A stretch of 5,476 nucleotides of DNA from an uncultured Oscillospiraceae bacterium (GTDB lineage Bacteria; Bacillota; Clostridia; Oscillospirales; Ruminococcaceae). Both the position numbers and the translations under genes were made by a program. The notes beneath the pieces are model-generated. The model was not told the DNA's origin. It did no database searches and was given only the letters and a program-made list of their open reading frames with translations. Positions 1 through 4,462 of the stretch are shown here, piece by piece (the first letter of the stretch is position 1; each line of letters begins with the position of its first letter). Location of the stretch: NCBI GenBank assembly GCA_934456315.1, contig CAKSHG010000156.1:1-5476 (forward strand), in the 5' to 3' direction.

Positions 1-20
1 CCATGAAAAAAACAGTGAAA

Positions 21-25
21 AGAGG
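21..25 (+). promoter_or_regulatory. Ribosome binding site deciding the dGTPase start
   Basis: AGAGG lies 7 nt before the ATG at 33, inside the short stretch between the two in-frame ATGs at 3 and 33. Only 2 bases precede the ATG at 3 in this window, so that start cannot be assessed. The good spacing favours the start at 33. Confidence 0.6.
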
Positions 26-32
26 TAACGAT

Positions 33-1454
33 ATGCCGCAAATGACCTGGGACAGGCTGCTGTCCTCCGAAAGAAGCCGCGCTTCCACCCGCCAGAGCCG
101 GGATATCCGCTCGGAATTTGCAAAGGATTACCACCGGATAATCAGCAGCGCGTCGTTCCGCAGACTGCAGGATAAGACGCAGGTCTTTCCGCTGGACAGG
201 GGAGATTTCGTCCGCACCCGGCTCACGCACTCGCTGGAGGTCAGCTCCTTTGCTGGCTCCATCGGCGACACCGCGCTCGCAAGGCTCGCGGAAAGCCACC
301 CGGAAATAACCCCGCAGGTACGCGCGGACTGCGTGGAGATACTGCGCTGCGCCGGGCTTATCCACGATATCGGGAACCCTCCCTTCGGGCATTTCGGGGA
401 ATTCACTATCCGGGAGTGGTTCAGCGACAACCTTCCGAAGCTTAGCTGCCGCGGGAAGAACGCAGCGGAGCTTCTGACCCCGCAGCAGTGCGGCGACCTG
501 GAGAATTTCGAGGGCAACGCGCAGGCGCTCCGGGTGCTGACAAAGCTGCATTTCATGGTGGACGACAACGGAATGAACCTCACGTTTGCGTTGCTGAACA
601 CGATAATCAAATATCCCGTGCCCTCCACCGGGATAGACAGGAAAAGCGGCGATATCCGCACCAAGAAGATGGGATATTTCACTGCGGAGCAGCCGCTGTA
701 CGAGAGGATAACGAACTCCACCGGAGCAGTGGGCTGCCGTTATCCGCTGACCTGGCTGCTGGAATCTGCGGACGACATAGCGTACAAGACCGCCGATATC
801 GAGGACGCGCAGCGGAAAGGTCTGCTGACCTACAGTGCACTGCTTTCCGAGCTGACTTCGCCGGAGCTCCGGGAGAAATGCCGCACCGCAGATGAACTAG
901 AGCTGCTCGAAAAAGCGGCGGGAATGCTCCCGCACTATCTCGAGAGCGCCAAGGAGCGCGGTATGCCGTCCACCGAGGAAAACGCAGTCCAGAACTTCCT
1001 GGTGCGGGTGCAGTCGATGATGATATACGCGGTGGCGGAATCGTTCGTAAAGAATTACGAACTGATAATGCGCGGGGAGCTGCGCACGGAGCTCCTGGCG
1101 GATTCACCGGCGAGGGTGCTTTCCGACGCGCTTAGCGATATCGCGTACCGTTACGCGTTCAATTCCAAGGAGATACTGCGCATAGAGCTGTCGGTGTCAG
1201 AGATGATGAACTTCCTGCTGGAGCGTATCAGCAGCGCCGCGCTGCGGTTTGAAACCCCGCAGGAGAAGATAACCGACAGCAAGCTCATCAGCGTGATATC
1301 CGAGAATTACGTCAAGATATGCCGCAGCGGCTGGAAGGACGAAAGCTCCGAGATGTACAGCAGGCTCATGCTGGTGACTGACTACGTCTGCGGAATGACC
1401 GACGGGTTCGCGCGGCAGCTTTTCCGGGAGCTGCGCGGAGAAATCACAGGCTGA
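33..1454 (+). CDS. dgt: Deoxyguanosinetriphosphate triphosphohydrolase (dGTPase), HD superfamily
   Basis: Hydrolyses dGTP to deoxyguanosine and triphosphate in the cytosol, and so influences dNTP pools. The 473-residue product is close to the length of E. coli Dgt (about 505). Seen in the sequence: the dGTPase N-terminal signature (SFRRLQDKTQVFPL, then DFVRTRLTHSLEV) with the first metal His at residue 66; the HD pair H111-D112 in LIHDIGNPPFGH, with H120 following; FEGNAQALR near residues 159-167; and the last metal-binding Asp in the ESADDIAY segment at about 247-248. These cover the H...HD...D metal set of the family, so the enzyme looks intact. An in-frame ATG at position 3 would add ten residues. 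I prefer ATG 33 because AGAGG at 21-25 precedes it with a 7-nt spacer and because family members usually begin a few residues before the WDRLL-like segment. Upstream context is cut off by the window edge. No terminator is visible after the stop, so some read-through into the next gene is possible. Confidence 0.95.
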   Translation: MPQMTWDRLLSSERSRASTRQSRDIRSEFAKDYHRIISSASFRRLQDKTQVFPLDRGDFVRTRLTHSLEVSSFAGSIGDTALARLAESHPEITPQVRADCVEILRCAGLIHDIGNPPFGHFGEFTIREWFSDNLPKLSCRGKNAAELLTPQQCGDLENFEGNAQALRVLTKLHFMVDDNGMNLTFALLNTIIKYPVPSTGIDRKSGDIRTKKMGYFTAEQPLYERITNSTGAVGCRYPLTWLLESADDIAYKTADIEDAQRKGLLTYSALLSELTSPELREKCRTADELELLEKAAGMLPHYLESAKERGMPSTEENAVQNFLVRVQSMMIYAVAESFVKNYELIMRGELRTELLADSPARVLSDALSDIAYRYAFNSKEILRIELSVSEMMNFLLERISSAALRFETPQEKITDSKLISVISENYVKICRSGWKDESSEMYSRLMLVTDYVCGMTDGFARQLFRELRGEITG

Positions 1455-1471
1455 CCGGGGGAGCTGATTGC

Positions 1472-1500
1472 TTGACATTTCAGGACATTTGTGGTATCAT
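1472..1500 (+). promoter_or_regulatory. Sigma-A-type promoter for the 1541 gene
   Basis: A perfect -35 box TTGACA (1472-1477), a 17-bp spacer and a -10 box TATCAT (1495-1500, five of six matches to TATAAT). Transcription would begin at about 1507, giving a leader of roughly 35 nt before the ATG at 1541. It lies just after the dGTPase stop, so the membrane protein gene has its own promoter. An inverted repeat (1482-1521) overlaps the -10 and start region. Confidence 0.8.
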
Positions 1501-1521
1501 TAAGCCATGAAACAATGTCCT
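1482..1521. repeat. Inverted repeat spanning the -10 box and start site, possible operator
   Basis: AGGACATT (1482-1489) is an exact inverted match to AATGTCCT (1514-1521), with 24 nt between the arms. The left arm lies in the promoter spacer and the right arm in the predicted leader, so the full dyad would not form in the transcript. If functional, it would act at the DNA level as an operator. Eight-base arms at this distance could also be chance. Confidence 0.3.
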
Positions 1522-1531
1522 TGACAGTGAA

Positions 1532-1536
1532 AGGAG
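1532..1536 (+). promoter_or_regulatory. Ribosome binding site of the 1541 gene
   Basis: AGGAG, extended upstream to AAAGGAG, ends 4 nt before the ATG at 1541. The spacing is slightly short, but the match to the anti-Shine-Dalgarno sequence is strong and fixes the start. Confidence 0.7.
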
Positions 1537-1540
1537 CGCT

Positions 1541-2173
1541 ATGGAAACCGAAAACAATGAAAAAAAGCCCCTCGTCCGGCGCGGAAGCTTTCGCGTGGCA
1601 TATGGAAACGAGGAAAAACTGATAATCATGTGCATAGTCGGGGCAGTGCTGTGTCTGTGCATGTTCGTGGTGGGACTGGCGCTATTCGGAGCGCCGGAGG
1701 ATTTCATCGGGTTCATGAGCAGCGTTTTCTGGATAATCCCCGCTGTGTTGTGCCTGGTGTTTATTCCGGTGATATTCTACGGCAGGCGGTGCAGCTACTA
1801 CGCGGGGAACACCGAGCTTGAAACGGTCACTCCAAAGGGCAGCGACTACCTGTATTACAGCGACATTTCGGAGGTCATCTACAAGCCCACTACGCTTTTC
1901 AGAAAGCGGCGCGGCTACAATGTCACTGTGGTGACGGGCGTGCGGGATTTCACTTATCGGTTCATATTCGACCGCAGCGACGACCAGCGCGAAACAAAGC
2001 ACACGCCGTTTTATATCCTTGAGGTTAACGCAGGTCTGAAGCAGCCGGAGCAGACCGACCCGGAGCTTTCCGCAGCAGTAATGGCGCAGTTCGCGCTCAT
2101 GCAGGAAAAGCAGGAGGACCGGCTCTCCAAGAAGCGCAAGAAAAAGACCTGGGAAAACCTGTTCGACGATTAA
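1541..2173 (+). CDS. Hypothetical two-helix membrane protein with possible PH-like domain
   Basis: I do not recognise this 210-residue protein as a named family. Seen: a charged N-terminus (1-26), two hydrophobic helices (about 27-49 and 57-80) separated by a short acidic loop, and then a soluble region from about 83 to 165 rich in alternating beta-type residues, with YLYYSDISEVIY (103-114), RKRRGYNVTVVTG (121-133) and FTYRFIF (137-143). That order of two helices followed by a YSDI...V.Y...RRGY.VT pattern resembles bacterial PH-like domain proteins; this is inference. The C-terminus is a likely helix rich in Lys/Arg (KKRKKK, 197-202), consistent with a cytosolic tail. There is no signal peptide; both ends are probably cytosolic. 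The gene has its own promoter, a good RBS and a terminator right after the stop, so it is probably a single-gene transcript. An enzymatic role is unlikely, since no catalytic motif is visible. Confidence 0.85.
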   Translation: METENNEKKPLVRRGSFRVAYGNEEKLIIMCIVGAVLCLCMFVVGLALFGAPEDFIGFMSSVFWIIPAVLCLVFIPVIFYGRRCSYYAGNTELETVTPKGSDYLYYSDISEVIYKPTTLFRKRRGYNVTVVTGVRDFTYRFIFDRSDDQRETKHTPFYILEVNAGLKQPEQTDPELSAAVMAQFALMQEKQEDRLSKKRKKKTWENLFDD

Positions 2174-2187
2174 TACTTATAAAATAG

Positions 2188-2217
2188 GTGCCTGTCAGTC
2201 ATGACAGGCACTTTTTT
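2188..2217 (+). terminator. Intrinsic terminator after the 1541 gene
   Basis: A perfect 10-bp stem, GTGCCTGTCA (2188-2197) with TGACAGGCAC (2202-2211), closes a 4-nt loop (GTCA) and is followed immediately by six T residues (2212-2217). It sits 15 nt after the stop codon and separates the membrane protein gene from the region at 2218-2526. Confidence 0.93.
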
Positions 2218-2228
2218 ATGCCGTTTTG

Positions 2229-2243
2229 TCGTATAATGTACGA
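2229..2243. repeat. 15-bp palindrome TCGT-N7-ACGA, copy 1 (over a -10 box)
   Basis: TCGTATAATGTACGA, with arms TCGTA/TACGA. It contains the TATAAT box at 2232-2237. It shares 12 of 15 positions with the copy at 2328-2342. Two closely similar dyads within 100 bp of one promoter region suggest binding sites for a dimeric regulator; no regulator is encoded in this window. Confidence 0.45.
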
Positions 2244-2327
2244 TGGAAGAAAAAGAACCGGTGTATAATAATGACACAAGCAAGGGAAACGACCAGTAAA
2301 CAGAAGCTGGTGAACCTGCTGAATCGG

Positions 2328-2342
2328 TCGTTAAATATACGA
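2328..2342. repeat. 15-bp palindrome TCGT-N7-ACGA, copy 2 (over a -35 region)
   Basis: TCGTTAAATATACGA, with a GTCGT/ACGAC stem if one base is added on each side (2327-2343). Its right arm overlaps the probable -35 box (2339-2344) of the promoter for the 2527 gene, so binding here would be expected to repress. The copies start 99 bp apart. Confidence 0.45.
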
Positions 2343-2368
2343 CACATGCAAAAGCAAAGTGCTATAAT
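2339..2368 (+). promoter_or_regulatory. Probable promoter of the 2527 gene and its leader
   Basis: A perfect -10 box TATAAT (2363-2368) follows ACGACA (2339-2344, matching four of six bases of TTGACA) at an 18-bp spacing. Transcription would begin at about 2375, giving a leader of about 150 nt. TATAAT boxes at 2232 and 2264 lack a good -35, so this is the best candidate, but the others could contribute a longer transcript. Confidence 0.5.
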
Positions 2369-2374
2369 CAAATC

Positions 2375-2526
2375 GCAGAACAGAACCAAGTCGCCTGGTT
2401 GTCAGGGCGTAGAGTTTGACAACAGCGACTGACCGCGGCTGAAAACGGTCAGTGTGGAGGGTCACAGATCCGCCCCTGAACCTACGAAAACAATGTTAAG
2501 GGTAAAAACCCGGAAAGGAAACCAAT
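2375..2526 (+). ncRNA. Candidate structured leader RNA (cis-regulatory element or ncRNA)
   Basis: The predicted 5' leader of the 2527 gene is dense in pairing. Stem A is AGTCGC 2389-2394 with GCGACT 2425-2430, continued after a small internal loop by GTTGTCA 2398-2404 with TGACAAC 2417-2423. Stem C is ACTGACCG 2428-2435 with CGGTCAGT 2446-2453; its outer 3 bp compete with stem A. An alternative hairpin B pairs 2392-2397 with 2403-2409 (one bulged G) and excludes stem A. The 12-nt loop of stem A (2405-2416) can pair downstream in two ways: GGGCG 2405-2409 with CGCCC 2471-2475, or CGTAG 2408-2412 with CTACG 2482-2486, giving a pseudoknot. A short GGGT/ACCC hairpin (2500-2511) sits just before the RBS. 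I could not match this to a riboswitch class I know. There is no strong U-tract, so translational control is likelier than termination if it is regulatory. Confidence 0.45.
2514..2520 (+). promoter_or_regulatory. Ribosome binding site of the 2527 gene
   Basis: AAAGGAA with a 6-nt spacer to the ATG at 2527. It follows directly after the small GGGT/ACCC hairpin (2500-2511), so its access could depend on how the leader folds. Confidence 0.65.
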
Positions 2527-3180
2527 ATGTCCGTAACTATTGAATTTATAAGCAAGAAGCTCGTAACCGCCAGGACCAGCAAAATCGACAACAGCACCTA
2601 CTACACATTAAAAGTACCGGTAGAGGATAACAAATATGTAAGCCTTTCGCTGAACGCAGATATGGTAACTCCCATGACATACCTGGGCAGACCTTCGAAC
2701 AGATTCTATTCTGTCAACCTGGGCGAAGAGAATACGATGCGCAGAGTCAACGACTATGACTATGTGAAGCGCGAAGTGAATTACCGCTATTACTCTAACG
2801 CGCAGATAGCCGAGTTCTTCCGGGAGGGAAGAGAGCGTTATCTGAACAGCCAGGCTGAAGACAGCGTTCAGGAGAGCGCTCCCGAACATAGCGGTGAGCA
2901 GGACGAAGTTCGTGAGGAATCGGACAGATCTTACAGGGAGCCGGACGAATCTCATGAGGAATCAGGCGAATCTCACGAGGAGTCTGACGAAACTTATGAG
3001 GATTCGGACGAATATGACGAGGATTCGGACGATTGCTACTACGAACCCCACGATTACTGCAACGAGCCGGACACCTGTTATTCAAGCTACGATTACGATC
3101 CGGACAACTATTACCTTTGCAACACCGACGCGGAGGACGATTTCTTCAGGCGGACTGGTCACCTTTTCAGCGACTTTTAA
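2527..3180 (+). CDS. Orphan acidic protein with C-terminal heptad-unit tandem repeats
   Basis: I do not recognise this 217-residue protein. The N-terminal part (1 to about 75) looks like a compact beta-rich domain (VTIEFISKKLVTAR, STYYTLKVPV, KYVSLSLNADMV, NRFYSVNLG). A basic and tyrosine-rich linker follows (72-90), then a likely helix NAQIAEFFREGRERYL (91-106). From residue 124 to 186 there are nine back-to-back 7-residue units with consensus E-S/P-D-E-S/T-Y/H-E, rich in Asp/Glu and Tyr. The last units gain cysteines (C170, C178, C184, and C198 beyond the repeats). The end reads DDFFRRTGHLFSDF. There is no signal peptide or membrane helix, so the protein is probably cytosolic, with a strongly acidic, probably disordered tail. 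Such a tail could bind cations or basic partners, or mimic nucleic acid; this is speculation. The gene stands alone between two terminators, behind a long structured leader. A protein product is supported by the RBS, clean start and stop, and the periodicity being kept in the protein frame. Confidence 0.8.
   Translation: MSVTIEFISKKLVTARTSKIDNSTYYTLKVPVEDNKYVSLSLNADMVTPMTYLGRPSNRFYSVNLGEENTMRRVNDYDYVKREVNYRYYSNAQIAEFFREGRERYLNSQAEDSVQESAPEHSGEQDEVREESDRSYREPDESHEESGESHEESDETYEDSDEYDEDSDDCYYEPHDYCNEPDTCYSSYDYDPDNYYLCNTDAEDDFFRRTGHLFSDF
2896..3084 (+). repeat. Nine tandem 21-bp units in the acidic gene
   Basis: Nine in-frame 21-base units, each starting with GAG/GAA/GAT and usually followed by TCG/CCG/TCA and GAC. 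They encode EQDEVRE, ESDRSYR, EPDESHE, ESGESHE, ESDETYE, DSDEYDE, DSDDCYY, EPHDYCN and EPDTCYS. The middle units are most alike and the outer ones have drifted, as expected for an old minisatellite expanded by slippage or unequal recombination. All units keep frame, so unit-number changes would alter tail length without breaking the protein. Confidence 0.85.
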
Positions 3181-3200
3181 TGCCGCGGGTGGTCCGCAAT

Positions 3201-3237
3201 AAAAAAAGCGACATCAGGATATCCTGATGCCACTTTT
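3201..3237. terminator. Bidirectional intrinsic terminator between converging genes
   Basis: A perfect 18-bp palindrome, CATCAGGAT/ATCCTGATG (3212-3229), forms a 7-bp GC-containing stem with a 4-nt loop. It is flanked by seven A residues on the left (3201-3207) and four T residues on the right (3234-3237). Read on the plus strand it ends the 2527 gene. Read on the minus strand it has a T7 tract and ends the operon whose last stop is at 3240. The T7 side looks stronger. Confidence 0.85.
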
Positions 3238-3239
3238 GG

Positions 3240-4208
3240 TTAGTTGAGTATTTTGTTTTTCTCGTCCTGAATGGAAATCTGGTCGAACAGCGACATGTCG
3301 AAATGGTCAATCGCGGCGTAGATCTCCTGGGCGATATCCTCGGGGATATCCTCCTCCTCGGCGAAGCGCTGGAGCGCTGTGACGTAGCTGCGGCGCAGCA
3401 GCATGCGGTCCTTCAAGCTGACGTGCATTTTCACGCGGTCGCCGGTGTCGGCGTTGGTGAGGTGATTGATGCCGTAGTCGATATTCTCCATTATTTCGGT
3501 GATCCGGTCGGCGGATTTCAGCCCGAAAACCAGACGATGGTAGGCCTCAGCCTTGCAAAGCGCGGGAATGCTGTATTCCTTTGGCATGCTGTTGAATATC
3601 ATCGTCAGCGCGAACAGGAAGTCCTCCAGGGAAGCGTAGCTCCTGGATTTGCCCATGCAGAGCGTCATGCTGTCGATGCCCGCGTTGGAAACCTTCAGCG
3701 CGGTATCCAGAGCGGTCTTTTTGCCGTCCATGGGGCAGATGTCCACCGGGACGGTAAAGTTGGTCTTGGCGCGCCATACAAGCTCCCGCGCCTGCTCAAT
3801 GGTCATGAAGTCGAAGTTGCTGCGCACTCTTACCATTGAGATGGGACCGGAGATGAAATTCTGCGCCAGCCCCTGCAATTTTCGGCTGAATCCCTGAAGC
3901 CTGGGTATCTCAAGTATCACGGGGGTGCTTCCGATGTTTATCGCGTCCTTTATGTCCTGCATGGTGACGACCACATAGCGGAAATCGAACGCGTGCGTAA
4001 GCTCCGCGAACATCGGGTCGCCCAGCCGGAATATGTACTCCACGCAGTCCGGCAGCTCATGCATTTTCATTATCGTCCGGAAATCGACCTCAACGTATTT
4101 CACTCCGGTTTCGGCAAGCGCCTGGATATACCGGCAGATGAGGTTAGGGCTGGTCCCCTCGGCTATCGGGAGGGTGCACAGGCTGTTGTCGATAATTACT
4201 GTTTTCAT
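3240..4208 (-). CDS. DRE-TIM (homocitrate synthase-like) barrel protein lacking canonical active-site motifs
   Basis: The 322-residue product resembles the HMGL-like barrel of homocitrate and isopropylmalate synthases. The N-terminus IIDNSLCTLP (5-14) aligns with the family's VDTTLRDGEQ. LAETGVKYVEVD (31-42) matches the usual 'aGvd-iEvG' strand. The segment VPVDICPMDGKKTALDTALKVSNAGID (153-179) aligns with the family's V-HCHND-G-A-ANALAAV-AGA. TLCMGKSRSYASLEDF (182-197) aligns with the NGLGERAGNAALEEV stretch. At these places the catalytic Arg and metal Asp are replaced (C11, T12), and both metal-binding His are replaced (D156, C158). The fold appears kept while the known chemistry is probably lost or changed, so a non-catalytic or differently acting protein is likely; this is inference. 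The last 100 residues form a helical region. Its ATG overlaps the upstream gene's TGA by one base (TGATG), with AAAGG only 3 nt upstream, indicating translational coupling. An intact homocitrate synthase is not supported. Confidence 0.82.
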   Translation of the reverse strand: MKTVIIDNSLCTLPIAEGTSPNLICRYIQALAETGVKYVEVDFRTIMKMHELPDCVEYIFRLGDPMFAELTHAFDFRYVVVTMQDIKDAINIGSTPVILEIPRLQGFSRKLQGLAQNFISGPISMVRVRSNFDFMTIEQARELVWRAKTNFTVPVDICPMDGKKTALDTALKVSNAGIDSMTLCMGKSRSYASLEDFLFALTMIFNSMPKEYSIPALCKAEAYHRLVFGLKSADRITEIMENIDYGINHLTNADTGDRVKMHVSLKDRMLLRRSYVTALQRFAEEEDIPEDIAQEIYAAIDHFDMSLFDQISIQDEKNKILN

Positions 4209-4459
4209 CAGCCTTTAAGACCCCTCGACTGTCTGTCCATATCCTCCACGACGATATCGTATATCTCGCCGAGGGAGGCGCAGTATTCCAGTACCTTCCA
4301 CGGCTCGTTGGTATGGTAGTGCAGCTTGATCAGCTCATCGTCGCCCACCGCCAGCAGGGAATCCCCCTTGAAGTTGGTGCGGATATAGTCGTTTATTGCG
4401 TCCTCATCAAGATTTTCGCCCTCGATAAGCAGCTGCGTGTCGTATCTGAATTCTATCAT
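4208..4459 (-). CDS. Stand-alone FakA/DAK2-family middle-domain protein
   Basis: This 83-residue protein matches one internal part of the FakA (YloV-type) fatty acid kinase family. Residues 8-18 (TQLLIEGENLD) resemble the 'CTEF-l-GenLd' start of that part, and GDSLLAVGDDELIKLHYHTN (32-51) matches its hallmark GDSLVVVGDDDLVKVHVHTN. PWKVLEYCASLGEIYDIVVEDM (53-74) matches the following 'PgkVLEyAlklGeL-nikIeNM'. Neither the N-terminal ATP-binding DAK2 kinase part nor the C-terminal part is present, and the flanking sequence does not encode them. The gene has its own RBS (AGAGGA, 7-nt spacer), starts 3 nt after the upstream stop and overlaps the downstream start by one base. It therefore looks like an intact small gene, not a decaying fragment. 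It is probably cytosolic; a partner or ligand-binding role is possible, but no function can be stated. Annotations such as 'kinase to dihydroxyacetone kinase' for such proteins should not be read as kinase activity. Confidence 0.8.
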   Translation of the reverse strand: MIEFRYDTQLLIEGENLDEDAINDYIRTNFKGDSLLAVGDDELIKLHYHTNEPWKVLEYCASLGEIYDIVVEDMDRQSRGLKG

Positions 4460-4462
4460 CTG

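Larger units (their letters stand above)
2218..2526. other. Non-coding interval with regulatory character
   Basis: This stretch of about 309 bases between the terminator and the orphan acidic gene holds no convincing protein gene. It contains three exact TATAAT boxes (2232-2237, 2264-2269, 2363-2368), two copies of a TCGT-N7-ACGA palindrome (2229-2243, 2328-2342), and a dense cluster of hairpins from 2389 to 2511 that forms the leader of the 2527 gene. A 53-codon open frame from ATG 2271 to the stop at 2430-2432 lacks a ribosome binding site and runs into the hairpin cluster, so I do not call it. The stretch is AT-richer than the flanking genes, especially in its first half. Confidence 0.6.

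Noticed and set aside
128..721. A 197-codon open frame on the minus strand
   Set aside because: It lies wholly opposite the well-supported dGTPase gene, has no family resemblance, and is explained by codon bias of the real gene.
2271..2432. A 53-codon open frame (or 68 codons from a TTG at 2226), whose end (GCQGVEFD) faintly recalls the N-terminus of group II intron reverse transcriptases
   Set aside because: No ribosome binding site at a usable distance, no further reverse transcriptase motifs, and the frame runs into the hairpin cluster. The resemblance is too short to count.
2425..2460. GACCGCGG resembling the T-box antiterminator core
   Set aside because: The flanking T-box bases, the specifier stem layout and a competing terminator are absent, and the downstream gene is not an amino acid or tRNA synthetase gene.
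2795..3085. Repeat-rich open frames on both strands over the acidic tail region (for example 2795-3085 minus and 2894-3202 plus)
   Set aside because: A 21-bp repeat is open in several frames at once. Only the 2527 frame has an RBS, a non-repeat N-terminal domain and sensible composition.
3185..3197. Small GCGG/CCGC hairpin after the 2527 gene
   Set aside because: The 4-bp stem is followed by A residues, not T residues. The palindrome at 3212-3229 is the better terminator.
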